Assembly (NCBI RefSeq): GCF_000002235.5
Contig: NW_022145606.1
Coordinates: 20,573,480 to 20,637,479, forward strand
Direction: 5' to 3'
Origin: Strongylocentrotus purpuratus
Taxonomy: Eukaryota; Echinodermata; Echinoidea; Camarodonta; Strongylocentrotidae
Length of the DNA stretch: 64,000 nucleotides
In this document: positions 52,901 through 63,510 of the stretch, in pieces
How positions within the stretch are numbered: the first letter of the stretch is position 1
How the letters are laid out: every line of letters starts with the position of its first letter
Notes under the pieces: model-generated
Databases searched by the model: none
Told to the model about the DNA's origin: nothing
What the model saw: only the letters and a program-made list of their open reading frames with translations
Program-made: the position numbers and the translations under genes

Positions 52901-53890
52901 AACTTTCAACGAAAGTCAGACTCTTCGCCGATGACACGGTTCTGTACCATACCATCCAGACACCTGAGGATGCAGACTTGCTACAGCAGGATCTTGATCA
53001 ACTTTGTAGGTGGTCAAGCAAGTGGATGATGGCACTAAATCCAAAGAAATGCCAGGTCATAACTGTCTCCAGGAAGAAGACCAAGTATGTCCATCGTTAT
53101 TCACTCAACGGAGAAATCTTGGAGTCTGTGTCAGCTGCCAAATACCTTGGCATTACTCTCACTGCTGACCTCAACTGGACACAGCATGTATCTGCCACTT
53201 GCAAGAAGGCAAACAACACCCTAGCCTTTCTTAGAAGGAACCTGCGTGTCAACTCCACTCGGCTTAAGACTACTGCATACCAGGCTCTCGTTCGCCCTCT
53301 TCTTGAGTACGGGAGTGCTGTTTGGGATCCACACACCATCAGATGTGTAAACCAGTTGGAGATGGTCCAGAGACGAGCAGCGAGATATGTTCTCAACCGC
53401 TATCATCATACATCTAGCGTCTCTGATATGCTGAGTCAACTTGGATGGACCTCCCTCCAGAAGAGAAGAGAGCATCAACGTCTCACTTTACTGTACAAGA
53501 TGCACTACTCTTTGGTTGATTTTGACATCCACCACTACATCCAACCGGCAACAGTCGTAAGAACTACAAGATCGTCTCGTCCTTACTGTTATCGTGTCAT
53601 GCAGTCACGAACAGAGCAACATATTCACTCCTTCTTTCCTCGCACTGTTCGACAGTGGAACGCTCTCCCTCTTGAGGTTGTCCTGGCTCCATCAGTGGAA
53701 GCCTTCCAGCGACAACTAAAGACCGGGGGGAAGTAAATTCCGGCAATGTTTTTTTACTGGCACTATGTATATATACACCTCTCACCTGCACACCTGGACA
53801 TCCCCATGTCGCAACACACATGCACTCGCACACATCTGCAAGAATCTTCAGCAGTGAAGGAGGCAGATTATTTTGAAGAAGAAGAAGAAT
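49952..53890 (+). mobile_element. Complete non-LTR retrotransposon (CR1/L2-like LINE)
   Basis: The element has a 5' UTR (49952-50508), one uninterrupted ORF, and a 3' UTR of about 150 bp ending in a (GAA)4 microsatellite-type tail without AATAAA. Comparison with U2 near 56755-56790 gives the empty site (around 'ctgtataataacagaacc'). The intact ORF implies a young insertion. Confidence 0.9.
50509..53736 (+). CDS. LINE polyprotein: PHD finger, APE endonuclease, reverse transcriptase
   Basis: The 1075-residue ORF has no breaks. Residues 9-60 form a PHD-type finger: C9, C12, C25, C29, H34, C37, C57 and C60. Residues about 138-365 are an APE-like endonuclease (NVNCQSIRAK, TESWLSDGI, AGDFNLPGW, SDHNCPVADI). 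The reverse transcriptase begins near 590 (KAPGPDGIPA) and shows ITDFSKAFDKV, SGVPQGSVLGPCLFLFYIND and the catalytic FADD. The C-terminus has the RRAARYVL...LGWTSLQKRR segment usual in CR1/L2/jockey-group elements. The PHD finger, found in ORF1 of CR1 elements, is here fused in front of the endonuclease, so a single-ORF type is suggested. Exact clade needs a tree. Confidence 0.95.
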   Translation: MGRKPKYPCGVCSRAVTTRTTGVQCEGTCLKWFHAECIGLTSTEYVAFDSSSIVWICNHCGAQNLAHSCLSSLQLSPDTNRFGVLDPDGQNVISEENSNSCRPTCDSSNPSSPGSPAYSSSPQNIKQRRSKHKPRPRVLRFLNVNCQSIRAKMQPFSILVHQHNPDIVIGTESWLSDGINSNEVFLDEQYSILRRDRSNDPHGGVFIATKTDLIVTREEELETDCEILWCRIEMARSKTLHVAAYYRPKEDDEVSLAELQRSLSRLDRRHLVVLAGDFNLPGWKWDGPYVGPCAYPALHHQFGEIINDHGLTQLVKEPTRQANTLDLILISNPTLVNSVKVVPGISDHNCPVADIDMSPPRRYQPKRKVPMYKKADWEGFAELMQHVADYICSKSSSASVHDLWQLFKSGIEGGIQSFVPHKMLKQKQDLPWITSGIRKLIYKRDRLHKQVTRLRKQNMLVPFPLETELQHLKRLIQAESRKAYWSHLESIFTADGPNEYEGMKRFWKFVKNNRTDRCGIHTLKTDEHTITSPQDKAEALNKQFKMAFTNETDVPADLLPETSPYDSMPDIHISTEGIVKMLKKLKVRKAPGPDGIPALVLRKLSRVVAPSLRAIFDVSYRTSEVPDDWRLANVVPIYKKGDKTDPENYRPISLTSIICKMMEHIFASNIMGHARRNSILCPLQHGFQAKKSCELQLTGFVTDLLNNMEDNNQTDIVITDFSKAFDKVGHQRLLKKMEYYGVRGHNIDWISSFLSNRKQQVVLDGHTSSTVEVQSGVPQGSVLGPCLFLFYINDLPNQLSTKVRLFADDTVLYHTIQTPEDADLLQQDLDQLCRWSSKWMMALNPKKCQVITVSRKKTKYVHRYSLNGEILESVSAAKYLGITLTADLNWTQHVSATCKKANNTLAFLRRNLRVNSTRLKTTAYQALVRPLLEYGSAVWDPHTIRCVNQLEMVQRRAARYVLNRYHHTSSVSDMLSQLGWTSLQKRREHQRLTLLYKMHYSLVDFDIHHYIQPATVVRTTRSSRPYCYRVMQSRTEQHIHSFFPRTVRQWNALPLEVVLAPSVEAFQRQLKTGGK

Positions 53891-54702
53891 GATAGAACCT
53901 CGTATTTTGAATAATGATTAACACTCGTTTGAAGTCGTAGTAACAAATGTATTGATGTTGTATATGTATATCACTCATTATTTTATTTAGTATTGTTATT
54001 ATGAAAATTAAAGGCCAACGCCTTTTATTATTGGAGGTAGAGTATATGCTTACATTGTGCAAATTTTGAAAATATTTGAAATTCATACCGACCTACTTGC
54101 TCATATTACGAGAGTATGATGGTCACAAAGGGTATATTGTTGCTTTAAAACATAGCTCAACAACTTTTGGAGATGTGTTTATTTTTCTCTCTATATTTAT
54201 GGCCGTAAAATAATGATGTCGACAATTAACATACAGACCAGCCATGAATAGAATTGACACAATAATTTAATGATTAAAACAGTGGTGTTGTAAATATCCT
54301 GATTGATGGCTTTACAATATATGTAACCTTTATACAATATACAGAAATACAATGAATGTAACGATGGGACATGTATGTATAACAGAAGTAAATGCTTAAT
54401 GTATTTTGAAAATTTGGCAAACCAGAGAAATTTGAAATTCATTTTCCTTTGTAATTGTTACCACTATACAACATATCGTGTGAGATTACTTAGTGTTTTA
54501 CAGTTCTTCTACTCAAATGCGAATGGTTATTTTTTTTTAACACAGAATAGATACAAAATAAATGTATAGACTATACATATAACTTTTCTCTAGTTTCTTA
54601 TATGATCAGTATGCTTCCATGTATCTCAATGGGTTATGTTACTATTAATATATGTTAACGTCGCTTCAAAAGAACAACAACAGCTACAACCGAAAGCCTT
54701 TA

Positions 54703-54858
54703 AGCTGGTTATTTTGTTCTAATCATGCTATCCTCTCATGGATTTCAATGATTTTGGGCACTTAGTTTTTAAATGCTTGGAAATCGTAGCTCTCTCACTT
54801 TACGCTGAAACTTTCTCACTTTTTCAAACCATGACAATGACATAATTATGTATCCAGG
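54703..54858 (+). repeat. 155-bp segment also carried twice in the hAT MITE
   Basis: The stretch from 'ttaagctggttattttgttc' to 'gacataattatgta' recurs at 56010-56163 and 56197-56350, both inside the hAT element of U2, at more than 95 percent identity by eye. Confidence 0.85.
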
Positions 54859-55193
54859 CAGAAAGTAATATATTGTTCATACAGTGTCGTGTTTTGTTGA
54901 AGTAGAATGAAATCAATATTAAAAGGGCATACATATCACAAGTGTGTATAAAACAAGAAGAATGGACAAGAGAAACAGATAACAAAACAACGCATATAAT
55001 TGGTATTTGTAATGCAGTCTGTTTAATAGCGTCTCTGTAGAGTTTTATTGACCTCCCTTTGCACGATGAGGGACTTTTTTTTGTATAAAAACAAAGATAA
55101 TGCATTACGTATCGTTACCCACACGATATGACATTTGGAATTATTGTTAATAGTAATATATGATAATCGATAATAATGTATATTATTCGTTAA

Positions 55194-55740
55194 AGGGATA
55201 GTTGAGTTCTGTTTTCAGACAGCAAATGTCTTCAAAGTGCATGGTTATTGCTCTTATTCTTATCTATGACATTTCTAGTGTCCTTTTAGAACCTAAAATT
55301 GCTATGAAGGTAATTTTAGACCCCAAAATGTGTGAAATTTAGCCAATATGAGCACACCAATTCAGCTCCACTTTAAAAAAACACACGGTGACCGTTAATT
55401 AATTATTTAATTTAAAAAAACAATACATGGGTCTGCTGGTTGTGCATAATATAAGCAACACGAAAATGCCAACATCGGCATTGGCTGAAATACGACGTAA
55501 AAACCGTTATTTCGTTTTTTTCAACGTTTTTTTCAAATTTGTCAACATACCTAATATTTGTGGTGGTACACAAGTATTAGAAATCGTTATATTTTAGCCG
55601 TCTCTGAACCGATTTGATCAAACAAAGATGATTTTGTCATTTAAATATTATGTTCTTTCAAATTTGACACTCAGTTTGTCATTATCTCACAAATAAATTA
55701 TTTTGTGTAGCGCCCTCTGCAACAGAACTCAACTATCCCT
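55194..55740 (-). mobile_element. TTAA MITE, family A (copy 2)
   Basis: The ends AGGGATAGTTGAGTTCTGTT and, inverted, AGGGATAGTTGAGTTCTGTT are perfect, with TTAA at 55190-55193 and 55741-55744. The empty site survives in U1 (tttcgttaagatact near 49664). The interior matches 18111-18642 inverted. Confidence 0.9.
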
Positions 55741-55853
55741 TTAAGATATTGTACATGAATTATTTATATAAAATTAATAGCGCTTTGTAACAATATCATT
55801 TACTTTATTCTGCATACTTTGCTACATATCGTCTGTATTTGTATGCATATAGT

Positions 55854-56705
55854 CAGTGGCGTACGCAGGGTTTTTTCAAAGGGGGGGGGGGGTTAACATT
55901 TTGAAATCGGGCCAGAAATTTCGCAACGACTCAGCCAGCCACTGAATAAGCGGGGGAGAGGGGCGGGCTGGGGTGGGAGGGGGGGGGGGGGGTAAGAGGA
56001 CCCTTTTTTAAGCTGGTTATTTTGTTCTAATCGTGCTATCCTCTCATGGATTTCAATGATTGTGTGCACTTAGTTTGTAAATGCTTGAAAATCTTAGCTC
56101 TCTCACTTTACGCTGAAACTTTCTCACTTGTTCAAACCATGACAATGACATAATTATGTACCCGGGGGGGGGGGGGGTAAGAGGAGACTTTTTTTTAAGC
56201 TGGCTATTTTGTTCTAATCATGCTATCCTCTCATGGATTTCAATGATTTTGTGCACTTAGTTTTTAAATGCTTGAAAATCTTAGCTCTCTCACTTTGCGC
56301 TGAAACTTTCTCACTTTTTGAAACCATGACAATGACATAATTATGTACCCAAGGGGGGGGGGGGTGGAGTGGTAAGAGGACACTTTTTTGTTTTGGTCCC
56401 CAAAAAATCGCAACGACTCAGCCAGCGGGAGGGGGGGGGGGGGGGGGGGGGGAGGGGGAAGAGGACACTTTTTTGTTTTTTTTTGTCTCGACATTTGAAA
56501 AATTGACATTTTGCTCTTTTGGGGGGGGGGGTAAGGTCATCTCTCTTAGGTCAGCCGTAGGCCTAATTTTTTTCTTTTTAATTTAAAACAAAAACAAAAA
56601 CAAAAACAAAACGAAAGGGGGGTGGGGGGGGGGTATGCTCCAAAATACACACATAACAAAAACTGAAGGGGGGGGGTCAACCCCCCCCCCCTGCGTACGC
56701 GCCTG
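55854..56705. mobile_element. Non-autonomous hAT element with poly-G tracts
   Basis: The ends are CAGTGGCGTACGCAGGG and, inverted, CAGGCGCGTACGCAGGG, with 8-bp duplications CATATAGT (55846-55853) and CATGTAGT (56706-56713). U1 shows the empty site near 49760. It is 852 bp with no transposase; inside are several G runs and two copies of a 155-bp segment. Confidence 0.88.
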
Positions 56706-57549
56706 CATGTAGTATAGTGTGAAAAGTATAGTATGCATATTTTACAGTTATCTATCTGTATAATAACAGAACCTCTCTGCGTATTTTGAATAATGAATAA
56801 TGCTAGTTTGAAGTCGCAGTAACAAAATTATTACTTTTGTATATGTATATCATTCATTATTTTATTAAGTATTGTTATGATAATAAAATGCCAACCTCTT
56901 TTGTTATTGGAGGTAGAGTAAATGCTTAGATGTGGCACATTTTGCAAATCTTTTAAATTCATACCGACCTACTAGCTCATATTACGAGAGTATGTTGGTC
57001 TTTTAGAGATGTGTTTATTTGGCTCTTTTTATTGATGGTCTTAAAATAATGATGTCGACAATTAACATACAGACCAGCCATGAAGAGAATTGACACACTA
57101 AAACAATAATTGAATGATTAACACAGTGTTGTATGTAAATGTCCTGGCTGATGGCTTTACAATAAATATAACCTATATACAATATACAGAAATACAATGA
57201 ATGTTACAATGGTACATGTATGTATTAAAGAAATAAATTTGTGATGTATTTGATAATTTGGCATATGAGATAAATTTGAAAATCATCTTCCTTTGTAAAT
57301 GTTACCACTATACAAAATATTGTGTGAGATTATTTAGTGTTTTAGAGTTCTTCTACTCAAATGTGAATGGTAAGTGTTTTTAAACACTGAAGAGATACAA
57401 AATAGTTGCATAGAATATATTGTTCATACAGTGTCGTGTTTTGTTGTAGTAGAATGGAATCAACGATTAAAAGGCATACATATCACAAGTGTATATAAAA
57501 CAACTAAGAACGGACAAGCGAAACAAAATATAAAATAAACCCATACACA

Positions 57550-59160
57550 TAGGTATGTGTAATGCAGTATGTTTAAAAGCGTCCTTGCTGAGGTTTATTG
57601 GCCTCACAAACGTACCATGTGACATTTAGAAGGATTATTGATAGCAATCAGTGGTAGTTTTTTTTTTTCTCTCTGCCTTTAGGTAATGAATTACGAAAGT
57701 TTGAAAACGTCGCAACAAGGTTATTTATGTGGTATATGTATATAACTACTGAATATTATAATCATGATAATAAAATGCCAACCTTTTTTGTTTTGGGGGT
57801 AGCGTACATGCTTATATTGTGCATATTTTAAATTTATGTTTGACATTCATACTGACGTACTTGCTCGTATTATGTAAGTATGTTGGTTACAAAGGGTCTA
57901 AGTTTGCTCTTTGAAGGTATAGGCCAGTTTTGAAAACGCCCTCTTTCAAAAATTGAAATGGAAGCTTTTATTTTGTTAATTAAGTTTCAAGTTTCAAGTT
58001 TATTTATCTTTCTTTCATAACACACATTACAAATATGACATGAATATAAAAGAGTGAACAGAATATGGCGTTACAATAGAACGATGAGGTGACCTTGGTT
58101 GAAAGCAAGGCTTGTGGCTTGTTTTAATACCAATCATATGAATAAATCAGTTGTGACTAATACGTGATGATACTAATTTTGCCAGGAAATTGTCTACTAA
58201 TTGATATATGTGGTAAATTATCAAATCGATCCGGCCTGGATAGAAATTGCGAATGCACTTTAACATTGAACATTTGGGGATATATATCTCCTTTTTTAGT
58301 ATCGCCATCTAAACATCTGAAGGCAATATTTAAACAATATTGAAAGGATATCTTGCACCGCAATTTTATCACTACCGGTCTTTACCTTTAAGAATAACAT
58401 AACAAAAAACCTTTAGAGATCCGTTTATTTCGCTCTCTATATCTATCCTCGTAAAATCATGATGTAGAAAGAACACCAAATGAACAGCTACAGAGGAGTG
58501 ACACACTAAAAACAATAATTTACACAATTATAAAGGTACATACCCTGATTTATGGCTATATAACGTATGTAAGATATATATATAATTTACAGATATATAA
58601 TGAATGTAACAATGGCTCATGTATGTATACAAGAAGTAAAATTCCGAGATGTTTGATAATTTTGCAAACGAAAGAAATTTGAAACATATATTCCTTATTC
58701 ATAATATTCCTGTAAATACTTGTATCGGTTTACCATGTATCGTGTAAGCTGCTTAGTGTTTTAGTTGACGTTTACTAGTATTCAAATATGACTGGTTATC
58801 CTTTTTTTAAATACTAAATAGATGAATGTACAATAGATGTTTTAATAGCACATATAAGTTTTTTCTAGTTTCTACTGTGACCAGTATGATTCTATGTGTT
58901 TAAGCTAGCTATAATAACAGACGTATCTGGTATGATAGTATGAAAGATGAACCGTGAATATGGAGTCCATGAAATTTGAACATCTTTGGTACGTTAATCT
59001 GTTCTGTAACCACCGGTTTTTATTGAACAATGGACGGGGCAGAACTAAATGAATGATCAAACTTGCTTGTTCTACTAATAAATACAATTTGCCTTTTTTA
59101 ATTGTTATCATGCTATATATAATTATGTTAAATAAAACTTTCATCCTTGATGAGTATGAT
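57550..59160 (+). repeat. Tandem unit U3, carrying a TTAA MITE
   Basis: It aligns with U1 and U2 at lower identity (for example 'aataaaatgccaacc' at 57769 and 56884). It is the most diverged unit. Its own insertion lies at 57915-58387. Confidence 0.75.
57915..58387. mobile_element. TTAA MITE, family E
   Basis: The ends read AGGTATAGGCCAGT and, inverted, AGGTAAAGACCGGT, flanked by TTGA (57911-57914) and TTAA (58388-58391). U1 has the uninterrupted sequence (gctttaaaacatag near 54143). It includes a (GTTTCAA)n-tailed retroelement 3' fragment near 57983-58030. Confidence 0.7.
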
Positions 59161-59342
59161 TTCTATGCTTGATGAATAATACTTTTCTAAACATTAAAGA
59201 GTGATGAATTATGGTCAAAGAAAATTAATATATAATGTCAGTTAGTCCTATTTGGAACTATATGCATATATATCATCGTAGGAACTCCACATGAAAACAG
59301 GTTTAAAATGTGTGTAGTGTCCTTCACCTTAAAGGTACTATG

Positions 59343-59618
59343 TCCCATATGCAGGCCCAAAACAATGAAAAGGTTAAATTCTAACGGCATTTGAAAGATA
59401 ATACTAATTTAGAACTTCCCTAAAAAGAGGGGGCTTGAAAATGTCTTTTAGTGTGAGAATAACGATTATTAGTTGTTGAAACGACTTAAGAGCTATGCAT
59501 AATTTGAATATTAGGACACTGCTAACGTTTACATTTCACAGATAGGACATACATGACATGACAATTCCTGCAAAGTTCTACAGAATTTGATGTTGGCTGA
59601 AAAAGGGACATAGTATCT
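59343..59618. mobile_element. TTAA MITE, family F
   Basis: The ends AGGTACTATGTCCC and, inverted, AGATACTATGTCCC are flanked by perfect TTAA (59339-59342 and 59619-59622). It is 276 bp. Confidence 0.8.
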
Positions 59619-59756
59619 TTAACATGTGTGCAAAGGTTGTTCTGTGATATTCAAACAAGATTTGGTAATTTAGTCATATTGAAAATTTCTAAACGGTAGC
59701 ACACAATAGTCAATTCTCATTTGTTTAATAATTAAGTATTATTAACCGTATATATC

Positions 59757-62055
59757 AGACATCTGAGCAGGGCAATTTTTAAATGTAATTGCCCTCAAGG
59801 TTTAATGGATAAGCCAACAAAAGTACAGGCGGGAAAAAAAATTATTGACCGCTCAGAAAAGTCAATGAGATTTTGAGTGTAATTTGCAGGTCAATAATAT
59901 TATACAATAAACCAATGAAAAAATATTATTGCCCGATCTGAAAAGTCAATGGGATTTTGTGTGTAATTTACCGGTCAATAATATTATACAGTAAACCAAT
60001 GAACAAATATTATTGCCAAATCTGAAAAGTCAATGGCGAAATGCGTGTTAAACTAAAGGGTAATATTTACCGTGTTTACACAGTGATCCGCCTCGAGGGT
60101 TGATGCCGCGAGGCGTGTTGAAACCGGTAATTTGATTTCATATAACGGGATCCCAGTGATCCGCGAGCCGGGTTGAACCCACCTTTTTGATTCCACCAGA
60201 ATTGCAGGTCTCAACCCGCGAGGCGTGTTCAACCCGGCAATTTTATGTCATGTAAACGGGATCTGATCTGCGAGCCGTGTCGAACCCAGCTAGCTAGATC
60301 CCATCTGCTCTCAGTTTTGCCCCTGCTTACGATCGGCCTTTAAAAAAAAAAGGTGTTCCAATCTCCGTTAGATTTATTGATATTGTTGCCTGGAATGAAT
60401 ATAACTTCTTTTTTATTAATGTTCAAGTATCATGATTGATATATTTTCACTTCATTGAAATGAAAGATACCATTAGATATTAAATGTTTCCTGTAAACGA
60501 AGTAAGTTTGTTCAAAGTATAAATATAATTTGAATTTAGCCAATTTAATTTACGTTATTACTAATAGTAAACTACTACTAGTATTACTATTAAACAGTAA
60601 CAACATTGTTAATGGAACGGTATAGGCTTATGCCTAATCTACATGCATGAGAGTTAACACGTGTCTGAGGTGAATTTGATACACTGCTTGTATAGACTAT
60701 TAACAGTATTGTGGCGAATTTATGAAAATTACCTTTCACTTTCTCTCTCTCTTTCATATCTACAATAATTTATGATTTTTCTGACGAATGAGTATATAAA
60801 AATCTCTTCCATATTGTTAATAACGTGTGCCAAATATTAATGGATTTGCTCTGAATGAACGACTAGTTGTACGAGAAGCATTGTGCTCTTGTTGATGAAT
60901 ATTCTTAATTTATACTACTGTTGATCAATACTTGCATACTTTATGTAATATTCATTAGTTAAAAGGGTGTGCCGACGCGCGCAGCCAATAATATTCTAGT
61001 ATATATGCGCGCATGTTTTTCTTTTATGCGCAACCTAAAATGAATAGGCCGCGCGTATGTTACTGGATGCAGGTCAAATTCCCCGAATTGTGACGTCATT
61101 GTGGACCGCGGGCCGTGTTGAACTCGCTTTTTTGTTGTTTCCGTGTTTATACACGATTACTGTGTAAACACGGTAAATGTAAATCCTTTGTAAATTTCAT
61201 CGCGCATCTACTACGCGTATGAGAACCTGCGCACTTTGCGCACACTCTATTGTGATGTAATAATCACACCCAAGGCCCACTGTTTGCAGTGTATCGAAAA
61301 TTTCATCAAGCACTGGATGCACATGCAGTGCTGGTTTGACGATGTGTTTTCAAATTTTAATGCTAGGAGCCCCTGTCCAGTGTAACTAGGCTAATGTATT
61401 TTACATAAGTTAAGAGTATAAGATATTGAAATGTTCTTGTTTGCTCTGAATATCTGATGTGGTTAATACTAGTAATATTGACTGCCTTCAGGGCAATACG
61501 ACATATATCGCCCGAACCGAAGGTGAGGGTGATATATAACAAGTCGTTTTGGCCTGAATAAGGCAGTCAATATTAGTATTATTAAACACATCAGATATAT
61601 AGAGCAAACATGAAACTCTTACTCTCGTTTACTCTTAAATTATGTAAAATACAGGAGCCTACACTACAATGGGGTTTCCTAGCATGAAAAGTTGCAAACA
61701 CATCGTCAAACCAGCACTGCATCCCGTGCTTGACGAAATTGTCGATACACTGCTTGCAAAGTGCGCATTTTTCATATGCGTAATGGATGCGCAATGAAAA
61801 TTACAATTGACTCTACATTATTGCCCACTTGTTTAACACGCATTTCGCCATTGACTTTTCAGATCGGACAATAATATTTGTTCATTGGTTTAATGTGTAA
61901 TATTAATGAACGGCAAATTGCACATAAAATCCCATTTTTTAAAAAGTTTTCTGAGCGGTCAATAATATTTTGTTTCGCCTGCAGTTTTCTTAGTTTATCC
62001 ATTACACCTTGAGGGCAATAACATTAAAAAAAATGCCCTGCTCAGATGTCTGATT
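59757..62055. mobile_element. Large fold-back element (about 1.2 kb before insertion)
   Basis: The outer ends CAGACATCTGAGCAGGGCA (left, about 59757) and its inverse (right, about 62037-62055) open two arms of roughly 500-600 bp that meet near 61520. The left arm is 59757-60069 plus 61174-61510; the right arm is about 61530-62055. The left arm is split by the 1104-bp element at 60070-61173. No transposase ORF is present. Confidence 0.75.
60070..61173. mobile_element. TA-flanked TIR element nested in the fold-back
   Basis: The ends CCGTGTTTACACAGTGATC and, inverted, CCGTGTTTACACAGTAATC are flanked by TA. Repeated 'cgaggcgtgttgaa'-like phrases lie near the left end (60106, 60217). It is 1104 bp with no recognisable ORF. 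Confidence 0.75.
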
Positions 62056-62148
62056 AATTAATTTCTGGTTAATAACAAGCCTTATACCTTTATATCATCG
62101 TAGCAAGTATTATTGTGCCTACACCAGAGAACGGCTTTGTCTAACATT

Positions 62149-63277
62149 CAGGGGCGACGATCCTGGGGGGACGGGGGGGGGGGGACACGTCCCCCCCCCC
62201 CCCGCTCAAAATTTGAAAAAATGCACAAAAAAATGTATAGCAAATACTGACTAAATACTGCAACACACTTTTAGGTTCTGGAGGGCCCAAGAGTGAAGCG
62301 TTAAGACAAATACATATGCAAAAATCTTTTCACTCGGGAGCTATGCTCCCTCGCATAATATCCTTCAAAATGTACAAGTAAACACCGAGAAACTTGAAGT
62401 ATGAAAAAAGTATATTGCTCGTTTTTATACTATAGTTTTGTTTAGGAATGTAATTTGTTAATACAACAACACTTCAAAAACCTGTGAGGGGGTAGTCACT
62501 TCCGTCACCTTCACCCCTCTCATTCACTATGCTCCTTCGCACTTGAGTACTGATGGGGGGGGGGGCTTTGGGGCAGTTCCCCCCCCCAAATGAAATTCAA
62601 ACGTGGTTTATTTCTAATTTGAAACGAGTGATTTACAAATGTTGTTGAAATGGCATGATTTTTCCCTGAGTTTCCAGTGGCTCTGACCCCTGGACCCCAC
62701 TAAGGGCCCTAAGGCGGTCCCCTGGTTGCTCATCTGACCGTTATGAAATGCCTAAAACGCCTGAGCTTCCAGGGGCTCTGCCCCCTGGACCCCACCAATG
62801 GCCCTAAGGCGCCCCCTGGATGCTCATCTGATCGTAATTTGATGCCTAAAACCCCAGAGCTTCTGGGGGACTTCGCCCCCTGGACCCCCCTCCGATTAGT
62901 GATATGCATGCCAGTGTAACAGTTAAGGGGTCAAAATATGCTCATCTGACCGAAATTAAATGCCTAAAACCCCTGAGCTTCATGAGGCTCCGCCCCTTGA
63001 AACCCACCGGGGCTTTGCCCTTGGACCCCACGCAAAATTACGCTCCACATTGCTTTTCTTTGCTCTACCGGATCGTAAATAATTTTGCCCCCCCCCCCCC
63101 CCCCCCCCCCCCCCACACACACTTTGAAAAACGTTCCCAGGGCGTGCGTAACATGTAAGAGTGGTGGTGATGCGTTTTTTTTCTTCCTCCCCCCCCCAAA
63201 AAAAAAAAAAATTGCTCTGCTCCCTCGTCCCCCGCATATCGTCCCCCCCCGGTCATAAAAAGAAATCGCCGCCCCTG
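62149..63277. mobile_element. hAT-like element with perfect 8-bp target duplication
   Basis: The ends CAGGGGCGACGAT and, inverted, CAGGGGCGGCGAT are flanked on both sides by CTAACATT (62141-62148 and 63278-63285). The interior is GC-rich, with four imperfect repeats of about 95-115 bp around 'ctgagcttccaggggctc' (62668, 62762, 62855, 62973) and long C and A runs. There is no transposase. Confidence 0.88.
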
Positions 63278-63427
63278 CTAACATTATATTATATTTACAA
63301 CCAATACTTAAACCACGATGAACCGTCGTGGCAGCCACTGAGAAAAATGTTTTGTACACAATACATCTTTCGAACGGAGTATGAGAATCAAACAACTAAA
63401 GAGAATGGATATAGATAGATCATACAG

Positions 63428-63510
63428 TGTGTGTGTGTGTGTGTACGTGTGTTCGTGCGTGTGTTTGTGCGTGTGTGTGTGCGTGTGCGTTTGTGTGTGT
63501 GTGAGAGAGA
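63428..63510 (+). repeat. (GT)n microsatellite
   Basis: An interrupted GT/GC-T run of about 80 bp ends in GAGAGAGA. His/Thr-rich frames on the minus strand are artefacts. Confidence 0.9.

Larger units (their letters stand above)
49478..54999 (+). repeat. Tandem unit U1 of a three-copy local duplication, interrupted by a LINE
   Basis: Outside the LINE (about 49850-53890) this unit aligns with U2 (55000-57545) and U3 (57550-59160) over its whole length, e.g. 'gtctgtttaatagcgtctct' at 49495 and 55017, and 'acagaccagccatgaa' at 54232 and 57069. U1 lacks the MITEs of U2 and U3. Confidence 0.85.
55000..57545 (+). repeat. Tandem unit U2, carrying a TTAA MITE and a hAT MITE
   Basis: It aligns with U1 and U3 once the two insertions (55194-55740 and 55854-56705) are removed. 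Relative to U1 it lacks about 300 bp around U1 positions 54560-54860. Confidence 0.85.
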
